A stretch of 64,000 bases of DNA from Ferrovibrio xuzhouensis (GCF_042648965.1 NZ_JBHRYJ010000004.1:367355-431354), one strand, 5' to 3'; positions 21,603 to 31,234 are shown, numbered from the stretch's first letter. Numbers and translations are program-made. The notes: generated from the letters alone by a model not told the origin.

Positions 21603-21689
21603 TTGCGCTGCAATATGAAAATTCAATGATTCATTATAATGCGTTGGTATTACTATAATTTTTTAGCCAATTGAAATGCTGCGTTGCAA
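21603..21689. promoter_or_regulatory. AT-rich divergent control region with two TGC-N3-GCA sites
   Basis: The 245-bp gap between the patatin and FecR-like genes has an AT-rich core (21600-21680). TTGCGCTGCAA (21603-21613) and CTGCGTTGCAA (21679-21689) are related dyads of the form TGC-N3-GCA, 76 bp apart. Between them is the 10-bp palindrome CATTATAATG (about 21632-21641), which includes a TATAAT on both strands. No -35 box at good spacing could be assigned. The paired dyads resemble what is reported for PhaR-type regulators of polyhydroxybutyrate genes. Confidence 0.45.
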
Positions 21690-21837
21690 TATTCGAGTCC
21701 GAGTCTGCCCGGTCACCGGATGGTCACCCGCTCTGCCGCGAAAAGGCGCCGATCCCGACACAAAGCCGCCACAGATCGCCCGTGATGTGGAAGGCAGACG
21801 ACGACAGGTGTCGGCCGGCTGCAGCCCGGAGCGAGCC

Positions 21838-23751
21838 ATGATGATGATGATGCTGAATCCCCGAACCATCCCGTTCTTCCGGCGGCCCCTGCCCGCGCTG
21901 ACCATACTGGCGGCGCTGCTGGCGGCCGCACCGGCCTGTTACGGCCAGTCAGCACCGCAACCGCAGACCGCCCCTCAGGTCGCGCCGGGACCGCCGATCA
22001 CCGCCCAGACTGCGGCCGGCGACCCGCCTGCCCGCGTCGGCCGGCTGGCGCAGATGAACGGCACGGTGTCTTTCCATACGGCCGATGCCGACCAGTGGAG
22101 TCCCGCGTCGCTGAACTATCCGGTCACCTCCGGCAATGCGCTCTGGACCGAACCCGGCGCGCGGGCCATGCTGCAGATCGGCAGCGGTAGCCGCCTGGTG
22201 ATGGATGGCGGTACCGAGCTCGACATCGCCACCCTCGACGACAGCACCCTTGCCGCCAGCGTGCCTCAGGGCAGCGTCTACCTGCAGGTCGACAGCCTTG
22301 TGGCCGGCGAGCGTTACACGATCCGTACGCCACGCGGCGATCTCGATGTCACTGCCCGCGGCCGTTATGTTGTCGCCGCCGGCGACGACGACCATCCGAC
22401 CACCGCCACCGTGCTCGAAGGCGCGGCAAAGATCGGCGATCATGCGGTCCCGGCCGGCCAGACCGCATCGCTCAGCGGTCCGCTCGACAGCGCCGATCCC
22501 GCGCAGATAACCCTGGCCGCCGCCCGGCCGGATGCCTTCACCCAGTCCGTGCTGGCGGCGGAAGACCGCCCCGCCCCGACGCCGTCCACCGCTGCGGCCC
22601 CGCCGCCGGCAGCCGCCCTGCCACAGCAGGTCTCGGGCATGACCGGTGCCCAGGACCTGGCCGCCGTCGGCACCTGGTCGACCGCGCCGGACTACGGCAA
22701 TGTCTGGTATCCGCCGGTCTCTGCCGGCTGGGTACCCTATCGCGACGGCCACTGGGCCTGGGTGGCACCCTGGGGCTGGACCTGGGTTGCCGATGAGCCC
22801 TGGGGCTTTGCGCCGTTCCATTACGGCCGCTGGGTCGTGATCCATGATCGCTGGGCCTGGAGTCCCGGCCTGCATGTCGATGTGCGCTACGGTCGGCCGC
22901 GTCCGGTCTATGCCCCTGCCCTGGTCGTCTTCTTTGGCGGCGGCGCCAGCATCGGCGTGCTGACCAGTGACGTCGGCTGGGTGCCGCTCGGCTGGCACGA
23001 GGCCTATTACCCGCCCTACCGCGTCAGCCGCACGTATATCCGCAACGTCAATATCACCCATGTCACCAACATCACCCGTGTGACCAATGTCTCGACCGTC
23101 AATCGGGCGACCATCAACCGCTATCACAACGTCGCCGGGGCAACGGTGGTAAACCGCACAGTGATGCGGGATGCACGGCCGGTGCAGCATAGCGTGACGC
23201 AGGTATCCCGGCAGCAATATGCCAACCTGCACCCCAACCGGCAGCCGGCGATCCGGCCTGCCGCGGTGCAGGCCATCCACGCCACGGCGCCCGGCCCTCG
23301 TATCCAGCCTCGCAGTCAGTCGCAGGCTGAAGTCCGGCGTCCATCAGCGCAGATCGCGCCGCAATCCCGGTCGCAGCCGCAGGCCCACCTGCCGCAACAG
23401 AAACCGCCGCAGGGCCATGACCACATGAGCCGGCCCCGTCAGTCCGCGGCGCAGCCCGCGGTGCAGGCCGACATCACCCGCCAGCAGGACAGCCGCCGGC
23501 AGCAGGATGCCCGCATGCAGCAACATGAAGCCGCCCGGCGCGAGGATGAACAGCGCGTTGCGCGTGAGTCGGACCAGCGCCGGCAGCAGGACATCCGGCT
23601 GCGCCAGCAACGCGACACCATGCAGCATCAGGAACAGCAGCGCCGCGCACAGCAGCAGGCCACGCAGCAACAGGACAGCCAGCGCCGCGACAGTCAGCAT
23701 CGAAGCCGGCAGTCCGATAACAAGGAGCGCGCGCCGGATCCGCCGGAATAG
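21838..23751 (+). CDS. Secreted FecR-domain protein with tryptophan-rich repeats and a Gln/Arg-rich tail
   Basis: Protein of 637 residues. The preferred start is the run of ATG codons at 21838, giving a signal peptide with LTILAALLAAAPACYGQ. Residues about 60-220 form a FecR-like domain (RVGRLAQMNGTVSF, YTIRTPRGDLDVTARG). Around 275-370 come Trp-rich units such as WVPYRDGHWAWVAPWGWTWV and WGFAPFHYGRW, typical of DUF6600-type proteins. A Gly-rich turn and Asn/Thr/Val repeats (NITHVTNITRVTNV) follow. The last 200 residues are Gln/Arg/His-rich and probably disordered. Sequence suggests a periplasmic or surface protein; no function is known. The neighbours do not explain it. Confidence 0.82.
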   Translation: MMMMMLNPRTIPFFRRPLPALTILAALLAAAPACYGQSAPQPQTAPQVAPGPPITAQTAAGDPPARVGRLAQMNGTVSFHTADADQWSPASLNYPVTSGNALWTEPGARAMLQIGSGSRLVMDGGTELDIATLDDSTLAASVPQGSVYLQVDSLVAGERYTIRTPRGDLDVTARGRYVVAAGDDDHPTTATVLEGAAKIGDHAVPAGQTASLSGPLDSADPAQITLAAARPDAFTQSVLAAEDRPAPTPSTAAAPPPAAALPQQVSGMTGAQDLAAVGTWSTAPDYGNVWYPPVSAGWVPYRDGHWAWVAPWGWTWVADEPWGFAPFHYGRWVVIHDRWAWSPGLHVDVRYGRPRPVYAPALVVFFGGGASIGVLTSDVGWVPLGWHEAYYPPYRVSRTYIRNVNITHVTNITRVTNVSTVNRATINRYHNVAGATVVNRTVMRDARPVQHSVTQVSRQQYANLHPNRQPAIRPAAVQAIHATAPGPRIQPRSQSQAEVRRPSAQIAPQSRSQPQAHLPQQKPPQGHDHMSRPRQSAAQPAVQADITRQQDSRRQQDARMQQHEAARREDEQRVARESDQRRQQDIRLRQQRDTMQHQEQQRRAQQQATQQQDSQRRDSQHRSRQSDNKERAPDPPE

Positions 23752-23754
23752 CCG

Positions 23755-26010
23755 TTATTCGGCGGCCTGCGGCAGCGCGGCGACGGAGTCCGGTGCTTCC
23801 GCTTCGGCCCCGGAACTACGGAAAAAGCCGACCAGATCGGCCAGTTCGCGCGCCTGGCCGGCCAGGGCCCGGGCCGAGGCATGGGTTTCCTCGACGAGCG
23901 CGGAGTTGCGCTGGGTCAGTTCATCCATGCCGGTGACCGCGTCGTTGACCTGATCGAGGCCGCGCGCCTGCTCGGCACTGGCCGCGGCAATCTCGCCCAC
24001 GATCCCCGACACCTTGCGGATCGACGCCACGATGTCGCCGAGGCTGGCGCCCGCCTCATGGGCCAGCTGCGAGCCGGCCTTCACCTCGGTATTCGAGGTC
24101 TGGATCAGGGTCTTGATGTCCTTCGAGGCATTGGCCGAGCGCAGCGCCAGCGCCCGCACCTCCTGCGCCACCACGGCAAAACCGCGGCCCGCATCGCCGG
24201 CGCGGGCGGCTTCCACCGAGGCATTCAGCGCCAGCAGGTTGGTCTGGAAAGCGATCTCGTCGATCAGCCCCATGATGTCGGCAATCCGCCGGGCGCTGTC
24301 CGCGATGCGCTCCATCGCAGACACCACGTTGCTGACCACACCACCGCCGCGTTCGGCATTGGTCCGTGCCGTCGCCGCCAGCCGGTCGGCTTCCTGCGCA
24401 TTATCGGCATTCTGCCGCACGGTCACTGTGATCTGCTGCATGGCGGCCGCAGTTTCCTCCAGCGTGCCGGCCTGGCTTTCGGTACGCCGGGCCAGGTCTT
24501 CCGCGCCATCGGAAATCTCGGCCGATGCACTGCGCACCACGTTGGTGGAGCTGCCGAGCCGCTCGGCGAATTCCGCCAGCCGCGCAGCCAGATCGTTGGC
24601 CGAACGCTTCAGTCCGCCGAAAACGCCGCGATACTCGCCGCGCATGCTGCGGCCGAGTTCGCCTTCGGACAGGGCCGCCAGCACAACCGACAATTCTCCG
24701 ATCACAGCCTGCAGGGTATCGGTGAGCTGGTTGATGTTCCGGCTGACCTCACGGAAGTCGCCATCCTTGTCATCCAGCGACAGGCGCTGATCGAGGTCGC
24801 CAGCGGAAATGGCCCGGGTCAGCGTCGCGATCTCGGCCGCCATTGCTGCCTCGCGCTGCCGCTGGGCCGTCTGCTCCGCCAGATGTGCCCGTTCGCGCTG
24901 CTGCTCGGCTTCGGCCATCTGGCGCCGGTCGATTTCGTGCTGCCGGAAGACTTCATAGGCTCGCGCCATGGCACCGATCTCGTCGCCGCGGCCGGCGTCC
25001 GGGCTGGCGATCTCAAGGTTACCCTCAGCAAGGCCATCCATGGCCGCGGTCATGCGCTGAATCGGCCGCAGAATACCGCGCGCCACTATCACGCTGACCA
25101 CCAGGATGATGGCCAGGATGCCGAGCACGATACCGGCGGACAGCATCAGAATATGCTGTTGCAGTGCCGCCAGACCGGCCCTCTCGGCCTCCTCCTGCTG
25201 CTCGGCCTGTTCAGCCAGCGCATTAGCCATCGGCCCGAGATCGGTCCACAGCCGGTCGGCGGCGCGTTGTGCACCAACCATGGCCTCGTTGGTTTCACCG
25301 AATTTGGCTGCGGCGGCGCGATAGGCCGCAAGCTGCGATTTCAACGCGGCCTTGCCCGCATCGGGCAACGGTGCAGCGGGCAGCATCTTGTCGAGTGCTG
25401 CGACTGCCGCGTCGAAACCGTCTTCCAGGTCATAGAGATCCGCGTCCAGGGAATACTTGAATTCCACGGCGCGTAATTGCAGGGCGATGCGGGCAATCTC
25501 GTCAAGGGCTGCATTGTTCTGCTGGGCCGCCTCTTTCTGCACGGCTTGCGCGGTTTTCTGGAATTCGGCACCGGCCTTGACCAGGGCCCCGCGTAGGCCG
25601 TTATTGTTGTTGAAGCCGATCGCCGTCTTGGCCCGCATCAGACGGTTATTGGCGCCCCAGGCGGTTTCAGTCTTCTCGGCCAACGCCTTCAGCGGATCGG
25701 CCAGCGGCGTGCCGGCCACCAGATCGGTCGCCACCTTGAGATCGCCGTCGATAACATCACGCATCTTCACCAGATGGTCGCCGAGGCTGGCATCATTGGC
25801 AAAGACCGCGCGGTTGACGGCATCGCGGTATTCGAGGAAGCGGCGATTGATGGTGAGTGCAGCCAGCTTGACGTCGGCAGCGCGGTCGAGATTGTGCTGG
25901 GCGTGGGCAACCGTCAGCCGCTCGAAAACATAGGCGCCGGCAGCTACGCCGACGGCAAGAACAGCGCCCAGAATGATGGCGCCAATCCGCTGTCCAATTG
26001 AGATACGCAT
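23755..26010 (-). CDS. Methyl-accepting chemotaxis protein
   Basis: Membrane chemoreceptor of 751 residues. Helix 1 (about 9-31, GAIILGAVLAVGVAAGAYVF) and helix 2 (about 285-308) frame a helical periplasmic sensor domain. HAMP segments follow (ILRPIQRMTAAMDGLAEGNLE). The signalling domain has the conserved hairpin tip around IDEIAFQTNLLALNASVEAARAG and the AVVAQEVRALA segment. There is no CheR/CheB-binding pentapeptide at the end (it stops at SVAALPQAAE). It is convergent with the FecR-like gene, three bp apart, and no che genes are nearby. The ligand is unknown. Confidence 0.93.
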   Translation of the reverse strand: MRISIGQRIGAIILGAVLAVGVAAGAYVFERLTVAHAQHNLDRAADVKLAALTINRRFLEYRDAVNRAVFANDASLGDHLVKMRDVIDGDLKVATDLVAGTPLADPLKALAEKTETAWGANNRLMRAKTAIGFNNNNGLRGALVKAGAEFQKTAQAVQKEAAQQNNAALDEIARIALQLRAVEFKYSLDADLYDLEDGFDAAVAALDKMLPAAPLPDAGKAALKSQLAAYRAAAAKFGETNEAMVGAQRAADRLWTDLGPMANALAEQAEQQEEAERAGLAALQQHILMLSAGIVLGILAIILVVSVIVARGILRPIQRMTAAMDGLAEGNLEIASPDAGRGDEIGAMARAYEVFRQHEIDRRQMAEAEQQRERAHLAEQTAQRQREAAMAAEIATLTRAISAGDLDQRLSLDDKDGDFREVSRNINQLTDTLQAVIGELSVVLAALSEGELGRSMRGEYRGVFGGLKRSANDLAARLAEFAERLGSSTNVVRSASAEISDGAEDLARRTESQAGTLEETAAAMQQITVTVRQNADNAQEADRLAATARTNAERGGGVVSNVVSAMERIADSARRIADIMGLIDEIAFQTNLLALNASVEAARAGDAGRGFAVVAQEVRALALRSANASKDIKTLIQTSNTEVKAGSQLAHEAGASLGDIVASIRKVSGIVGEIAAASAEQARGLDQVNDAVTGMDELTQRNSALVEETHASARALAGQARELADLVGFFRSSGAEAEAPDSVAALPQAAE

Positions 26011-26163
26011 ACTAGAGTCCGGGGATTATTGTTTTTGAGTGCCGCGACCATAGGCGGTCGTGATGACAGCGCCGTTACATCTGCTGCATTCGTCTATGAA
26101 TCGCGCGCAGCTAAACCTGCCGTACCGGCTGGCCGCCCCCTAAAACTACTGTTGGTTTTTCTG

Positions 26164-26763
26164 CTATGGTCGGAGACCCAGCACCAGGGCTTTGATGCCC
26201 GCCGCGATACGATCGACCGGCACCTGCGCCCCGGTCAGGCCGCCGCGCACCATGCCCATGATCAGGGCCGGTATGACCTCGGTGTCGAGGGGAGCGAACT
26301 CGCCGGCCGCCACTCCGGCCTCCAGCACCGTCTGCAGACGGCCGAGAATCTGCCGCCGGCGCCGGCGATAGGCGACGCGCCAGCGGCCGGCCAGGTCCGG
26401 GCTTTCGCCTTCCAGATACGGCAGGGTGGCAATCTGGTCGGCCAGCCCGCCGACCAGCGCATCGATCATCTCTGCCACCTGCTGGTGCGGCGAGCGGCCC
26501 GAGCTGGCGATCTCCTGCAACCGGACATCTATGCCATCCAGCAGGCCGTCGAAGGCCGCCAAAAACAATTCTGCCTTGGACGGAAAGTACCGATATAATG
26601 TAGGCTTACCCATGCCGGCGAGGCGGGCGACGTCGTCCATCTGGACATCGGCGAAGCCCCGGTTGGCAAACAGGGTGGTTGCGGCGGCCAGAATCCGGCT
26701 GCGGCGGGCTTCGCGCCAGCCTTCGACGGTTTCCTCCTGCGCGCCAGCAGTTTTCATTTTCAT
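26164..26763 (-). CDS. TetR-family repressor of the adjacent RND efflux genes
   Basis: Regulator of 199 residues. The start is the ATG at 26763 or 26757 (MKMKTAGAQEE); a longer frame runs into the promoter region. The N-terminal helix-turn-helix reads ILAAATTLFANRGFADVQMDDVARLAGMGKPTLYRYFPSKAELF, a standard TetR pattern. The C-terminal ligand domain is variable and Arg-rich. It is divergent from the RND membrane-fusion gene. A perfect inverted repeat in the shared promoter is its likely operator, so it should repress the pump and possibly itself. Confidence 0.9.
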   Translation of the reverse strand: MKMKTAGAQEETVEGWREARRSRILAAATTLFANRGFADVQMDDVARLAGMGKPTLYRYFPSKAELFLAAFDGLLDGIDVRLQEIASSGRSPHQQVAEMIDALVGGLADQIATLPYLEGESPDLAGRWRVAYRRRRRQILGRLQTVLEAGVAAGEFAPLDTEVIPALIMGMVRGGLTGAQVPVDRIAAGIKALVLGLRP

Positions 26764-26772
26764 AAATCCGGT

Positions 26773-26801
26773 TTGACAATAGAACTGGCAAGTTCTATTT
26801 A
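26773..26801 (+). promoter_or_regulatory. Promoter of the RND operon
   Basis: Perfect -35 TTGACA (26773-26778), 17-bp spacer and -10 TATTTA (26796-26801) on the plus strand, about 95 bp before the membrane-fusion gene. The -35 hexamer is consensus and the spacing is optimal. Transcription should start near 26808. Confidence 0.75.
26778..26799. promoter_or_regulatory. Putative TetR operator between the -35 and -10 boxes
   Basis: Perfect 9-bp inverted repeat AATAGAACT-GGCA-AGTTCTATT at 26778-26799, filling the spacer of the RND promoter and touching both hexamers. Binding of the adjacent TetR protein here would block RNA polymerase directly. Its size (22 bp) and symmetry fit a TetR dimer site. 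Confidence 0.75.
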
Positions 26802-26894
26802 TTCTGACGGCTCCGCGGCGTCTTGTCGAGTGGTTTGGTGCGGGTGTGGTGACAAGCCGCAGGGCCAGGCAATTATCCCCAGGGGCGTCATAAA

Positions 26895-28043
26895 ATGAAA
26901 CGTTTGCTGCTCGCGGCGATCCTGCTGGCTGGCGTGGTCGCTGGAGCTTACGCGATATATGCACCACGCAGCGATGCTGAAGGCCGTGCCGCCGATGCAC
27001 CGAAACCGGCGGTCGGCGTGGTGGTCACGCCGGTAATCGCCAAGGCGATGCCGGTGCAGATCGGCACGATCGGCCGCGTACAGACCATTGCCAGCGTCGC
27101 CGTGAAATCACGGATCGACGGCGTGATCTCCGAGGTGCTGGTGCATGACGGCCAGACCGTCACGGCCGGTGATGTGCTGTTCCGTCTCGATGACCGGCAG
27201 CCGACCGCCCAGTTGCATCAAGCGCAGGCCACCCTCGCCCGCGACAAGGCGCAGCTCGAGAATACTAGGCGCGACCTCGACCGCCTGACCCCGCTGCAGC
27301 AGAAGGAATACGTGTCGCGCCAGAGCGTCGACACCGCACGCACCAACGTGGCGGTACAGGAAGCCGCGGTAAAGGCCGATGAAGCGCAGATCGAGAATCT
27401 GCAGGCGCAGCTGTCCTATACCGTGATCAAGGCGCCGATCAGCGGCCGGCTTGGAACTGTCAACTTCAAGCTCGGCAGCAACGTGAAGGCCAACGACACC
27501 ACGACGCTGGTCACCATCAACCAGATCAAACCGATCTATGTCTCCTTCTCGGTGACCCAGGGCGACCTCGCCGAGCTGCGCGCCGCCATGGCCCGCGAAA
27601 AGGTCGAGGTGCAGATCCGCGGCCAGAACAACGAATTCGAGCCCCTGACCGGTGTGGTCAGCTATTTCGACAATGCCATCGACACCGCGTCCAATACCAT
27701 CAATGTGCGTGCCACTGTTGCCAACGACAAGGAAACCGTCTGGCCGGGCCAGTTCGTCAACGTGCTGATCACCCTGCGGGTCGATCCCAATGCCGTGGTG
27801 GTCCCGAACGTTGCCGTACAGGCCGGGCAGAACGGCAATTACCTATTCGTCGTCGATGCCAATTCGATAGCCCACGTCCGGCCGGTCGAGGTCTCTCGTA
27901 CCATCGGCAACCAGACCGTCATCGCCAAGGGTGTCGAGCCCGGCGATACCGTGGTCACCTCCGGTCAGCTGCGGATTCGCGATGGCGTGAAAGTGGCGCC
28001 ACGCCCACAGCCTGACGCCGCAGATGCGCAACCCAAGGCCTGA
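26895..28043 (+). CDS. RND efflux periplasmic adaptor (membrane-fusion protein)
   Basis: Membrane-fusion subunit of 382 residues, MdtA-like. An N-terminal anchor/signal helix (MKRLLLAAILLAGVVAGAYA) has no lipobox cysteine. The lipoyl half-motifs VKSRIDGVISEVLVHDGQTV and YTVIKAPISGRLGTV flank a coiled-coil hairpin (about 100-160). The beta-barrel and membrane-proximal domains follow (WPGQFVNVLITL, VVVPNVAVQ). It lies 15 bp upstream of the RND permease. No outer-membrane channel gene is present here, so a shared TolC-type protein is presumably used. Confidence 0.93.
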   Translation: MKRLLLAAILLAGVVAGAYAIYAPRSDAEGRAADAPKPAVGVVVTPVIAKAMPVQIGTIGRVQTIASVAVKSRIDGVISEVLVHDGQTVTAGDVLFRLDDRQPTAQLHQAQATLARDKAQLENTRRDLDRLTPLQQKEYVSRQSVDTARTNVAVQEAAVKADEAQIENLQAQLSYTVIKAPISGRLGTVNFKLGSNVKANDTTTLVTINQIKPIYVSFSVTQGDLAELRAAMAREKVEVQIRGQNNEFEPLTGVVSYFDNAIDTASNTINVRATVANDKETVWPGQFVNVLITLRVDPNAVVVPNVAVQAGQNGNYLFVVDANSIAHVRPVEVSRTIGNQTVIAKGVEPGDTVVTSGQLRIRDGVKVAPRPQPDAADAQPKA

Positions 28044-28058
28044 GCCAGGAGCCGCCGG

Positions 28059-31000
28059 ATGACGCTTCCCGAATTGTGCATCCGTCGTCCGGTCATGACG
28101 ACGCTGCTGATGGTCACCTTCGTCGTCGTCGGCATTTTCGGCTACCGCCTGCTGCCGGTAGCCGCATTGCCCAGCGTCGACTTTCCCACCATCAACGTCT
28201 CGGCCTCGTTGCCGGGTGCCAGCCCGGAGACGATGGCGTCTGCGGTGGCAACGCCGCTGGAGAAGCAGTTCTCCACCATTGCCGGCATCACCTCGATGAC
28301 CTCGGTGAACGGACTCGGCACCACGCAGATCACCCTGCAGTTCGATCTCGGCCGCAATGTCGACGGTGCCGCCCTCGACGTGCAATCGGCAATCACGGCA
28401 GCGTCCCGCCTGCTGCCCAAGGAAATGACCACCCCGCCGAGTTTCCGCAAGGTCAATCCGGCGGACCAGCCGATCCTGTTCCTGGCATTGAACTCCGACA
28501 CCCTGCCGCTGTCCACCGTCGATGAGTATGCCGAGACGGTGATCGCGCAGCGCCTCTCGACCCTGACCGGCGTGGCGCAGGTCTCGGTTTATGGTGCCCA
28601 GAAATATGCCGTGCGTGTCCAGGTCGACCCGAAGGCGATCTCGGCAGCCGGCATCAGCTTCGATGATATCGCCAATGCGCTGGCCGCTGCCAATTCCAAT
28701 GTTCCGGTCGGCCAGATCGACGGGCCACGCCAGGCCGTGACCCTGCAGGCGAGCGCCCAGCTCGCCAACGCGGCCGCCTACCGGTCACTGATCATCGCCT
28801 ACCGCAATGGCAATCCGGTCCGGCTCAGCGACGTCGCCCAGATCATCGACGGCGTCGAGAACAACAAGGTAGCAAGCTGGTATAATGGCAAGCGCAGCAT
28901 CACGCTCGCCATTCAGCGCCAGCCGGATTCCAACACCGTCGAGGTGGTCGACCGGGTCAAAGCGCTGCTGCCGGAATTCCGCGCCGTGCTGCCTGCCCAG
29001 GTCAATCTCGACGTGTTGCTTGACCGGTCGCAGTCGATCCGTGAATCGGTCAACGATGTGCAGTTCACGTTGGGCCTGACGGTTGCGTTGGTGGTGATGG
29101 TGATCTTCCTGTTCCTGCGCAGCCTGTCGGCCACGGTGATCCCGATGCTGGCTCTGCCGGTATCGATCATCGGCGCCTTCGCCGGCATGTATCTGTTCGG
29201 CTATACCATCGACAACCTGTCGCTGCTGGCGCTCACCCTGTCGGTCGGCTTCGTGGTCGACGACGCCATCGTCATGCTGGAAAACATCGTCCGCCATGTC
29301 GAGGAAGGCATGACACCGTTGCAGGCCGCACTGAAGGGGTCGCGCGAGATCGCCTTCACCATCATGTCGATCACCATGTCGCTGGTGGCCGTGTTCATTC
29401 CGGTGCTGTTCATGGGCGGTGTGGTCGGCCGGCTGTTCAACGAATTCGCCGTCACCATCAGCATGGCGATCCTGATTTCCGGATTCGTCTCCCTCACCCT
29501 GACCCCGATGCTGTGCAGCCGTTTCCTGCGCCAGGACCATGGCCATGGCGGCGAAAAAAACGGCAAGCCGAAGCGCGAACTGTTCATTCTCCGCTGGTTC
29601 GAGGCCGGCTTCAACGCCTCGCTGAACGGCTACGGCCGCAGCCTCGGCTTCGTGCTGCAGCACCGCTTCGCCGTGTTGCTGCTCACCTTCGGCACCATCC
29701 TGCTGACCGGGTACCTCTATGTCATGGTGCCCAAGGGTTTCTTCCCGAATGAAGACACCGGGCAGATCCTGGTGGTCACCGAGGCGCCGCAGGATATTTC
29801 CTTCGATGGCATGGCCAAGCTGCAGCAGGAAGCCGCCGCGATCATCCTCGCCGATCCGGCCGTCGATGCCGTGAACTCCTCGATCGGCACCAGCGGCCTG
29901 AGCAGTTCGCTCAACCAGGGCCGCATGTTCGTCGGCCTCAAGCCGCTTGAAGACCGGCATGGCGTCAAGGTCGATGCGGTGATCCAGCGCCTGCGCCAGA
30001 AGCTGTCGGTGCTGCCCGACATGCAGGTCTTCCTGCAGAGCATCCAGAACATCCGCGTCGGCGGCCGGCTCAGCAAGAGCCAGTACCAGTACACCATCCA
30101 GGGTGATGACTTCCATCAGTTGCAGGACATCGTGCCGAAGCTGGAGGCCCGGCTGCGCACCTTGCCGCAGATGCAGGACGTCTCCAGCGATCTGCAGATT
30201 CGCAGCCCGCAGGCGCTGATCGACATCGACCGTGAGAAGGCGACCACGCTTGGCGTCAGCGCCGATGCGGTGCGTAACACGCTATACAGCGCCTTTGGCG
30301 ACCGTCAGGTCTCGACGATCTATACCCCGACCAACGAATACGAGGTGATCCTCGAGGTGTTGCCGCGCTACCAGGAAAATCCGTCATCGCTGAAGGACAT
30401 CTATGTCCGTGCCAATGACGGCCATCTGGTGCCGCTCGATGCCGTTGCCCATATCAAGCGCAACGTCGGCCCCAGCACGGTCAACCACCAGGGCCAGCTG
30501 CCGGCGGTGACCATCTCGTTCAACCTGGCGCCGGGCTATTCGCTCGGCCAGGCCGTCGACGTCATCCACGCCACTGAGCGCGACATGAACCTGCCCGCCA
30601 CCATCATCACCAGCTTCCAGGGTACCGCGCAGGTGTTCCAGGATTCGGTGAAAGGCCAGGGCCTGCTGCTGGCGGCCGCAGTCTTCGTGATCTACGTGAT
30701 GCTTGGCATCCTGTATGAGAGCTTCATCCACCCGATCACCATCCTGTCCGGCCTGCCGGCCGCCAGCGTCGGCGCCCTGCTCACCCTGATCCTGTTCAAG
30801 ACCGACCTGAGCGTGATTGCCATGATCGGTATCGTGATGCTGATCGGCATCGTGAAGAAAAACGCCATCATGATGATCGACGTGGCGCTGGAAAAACGGC
30901 GCAACGAGGGACTGGAAGCGCTGGACGCGATCCGGCAGGCCTGCCTGCTGCGCTACCGCCCGATCATGATGACCACGATGGCGGCGATCATGGGCGCGCT

Positions 31001-31214
31001 GCCGATCGCCATGGGCACCGGCGCCGGCGCCGAACTGCGCCAGCCGCTCGGCCTCGTCGTCGTCGGTGGCCTGATCGTCTCACAGCTGCTGACGCTCTAC
31101 ATCACGCCGGTGATCTATATCTACCTCGACAAGGTGCAGACCCGGCTCAACCGCAAGAAACATGCAGCCGAGCCGCACGAGGTGCTGGAGCCCTACTCAA
31201 GGGCGGCAGAATAA
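28059..31214 (+). CDS. RND-family multidrug efflux permease
   Basis: Inner-membrane proton/drug antiporter of 1051 residues, AcrB/MdtB/MuxB type. The start MTLPELCIRRPVMTTLLMV is typical. Two repeated sets of transmembrane helices are visible. The helix-4 region LLALTLSVGFVVDDAIVMLENIVRH carries the conserved Asp-Asp pair, and the second-half motif IGIVMLIGIVKKNAIMMIDVA is intact. Two large periplasmic loops lie between the helices. Translation probably couples with the adaptor gene 15 bp upstream. The TetR system suggests induction by a small toxic molecule; the substrate range is unknown. Confidence 0.96.
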   Translation: MTLPELCIRRPVMTTLLMVTFVVVGIFGYRLLPVAALPSVDFPTINVSASLPGASPETMASAVATPLEKQFSTIAGITSMTSVNGLGTTQITLQFDLGRNVDGAALDVQSAITAASRLLPKEMTTPPSFRKVNPADQPILFLALNSDTLPLSTVDEYAETVIAQRLSTLTGVAQVSVYGAQKYAVRVQVDPKAISAAGISFDDIANALAAANSNVPVGQIDGPRQAVTLQASAQLANAAAYRSLIIAYRNGNPVRLSDVAQIIDGVENNKVASWYNGKRSITLAIQRQPDSNTVEVVDRVKALLPEFRAVLPAQVNLDVLLDRSQSIRESVNDVQFTLGLTVALVVMVIFLFLRSLSATVIPMLALPVSIIGAFAGMYLFGYTIDNLSLLALTLSVGFVVDDAIVMLENIVRHVEEGMTPLQAALKGSREIAFTIMSITMSLVAVFIPVLFMGGVVGRLFNEFAVTISMAILISGFVSLTLTPMLCSRFLRQDHGHGGEKNGKPKRELFILRWFEAGFNASLNGYGRSLGFVLQHRFAVLLLTFGTILLTGYLYVMVPKGFFPNEDTGQILVVTEAPQDISFDGMAKLQQEAAAIILADPAVDAVNSSIGTSGLSSSLNQGRMFVGLKPLEDRHGVKVDAVIQRLRQKLSVLPDMQVFLQSIQNIRVGGRLSKSQYQYTIQGDDFHQLQDIVPKLEARLRTLPQMQDVSSDLQIRSPQALIDIDREKATTLGVSADAVRNTLYSAFGDRQVSTIYTPTNEYEVILEVLPRYQENPSSLKDIYVRANDGHLVPLDAVAHIKRNVGPSTVNHQGQLPAVTISFNLAPGYSLGQAVDVIHATERDMNLPATIITSFQGTAQVFQDSVKGQGLLLAAAVFVIYVMLGILYESFIHPITILSGLPAASVGALLTLILFKTDLSVIAMIGIVMLIGIVKKNAIMMIDVALEKRRNEGLEALDAIRQACLLRYRPIMMTTMAAIMGALPIAMGTGAGAELRQPLGLVVVGGLIVSQLLTLYITPVIYIYLDKVQTRLNRKKHAAEPHEVLEPYSRAAE

Positions 31215-31234
31215 CCGGTCGTCTCTGCCACGAA

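Noticed and set aside
21611..21613. TTG start for the patatin
   Set aside because: The ATG at 21592 leaves the operator-like dyad (21603-21613) intact and is a more usual start.
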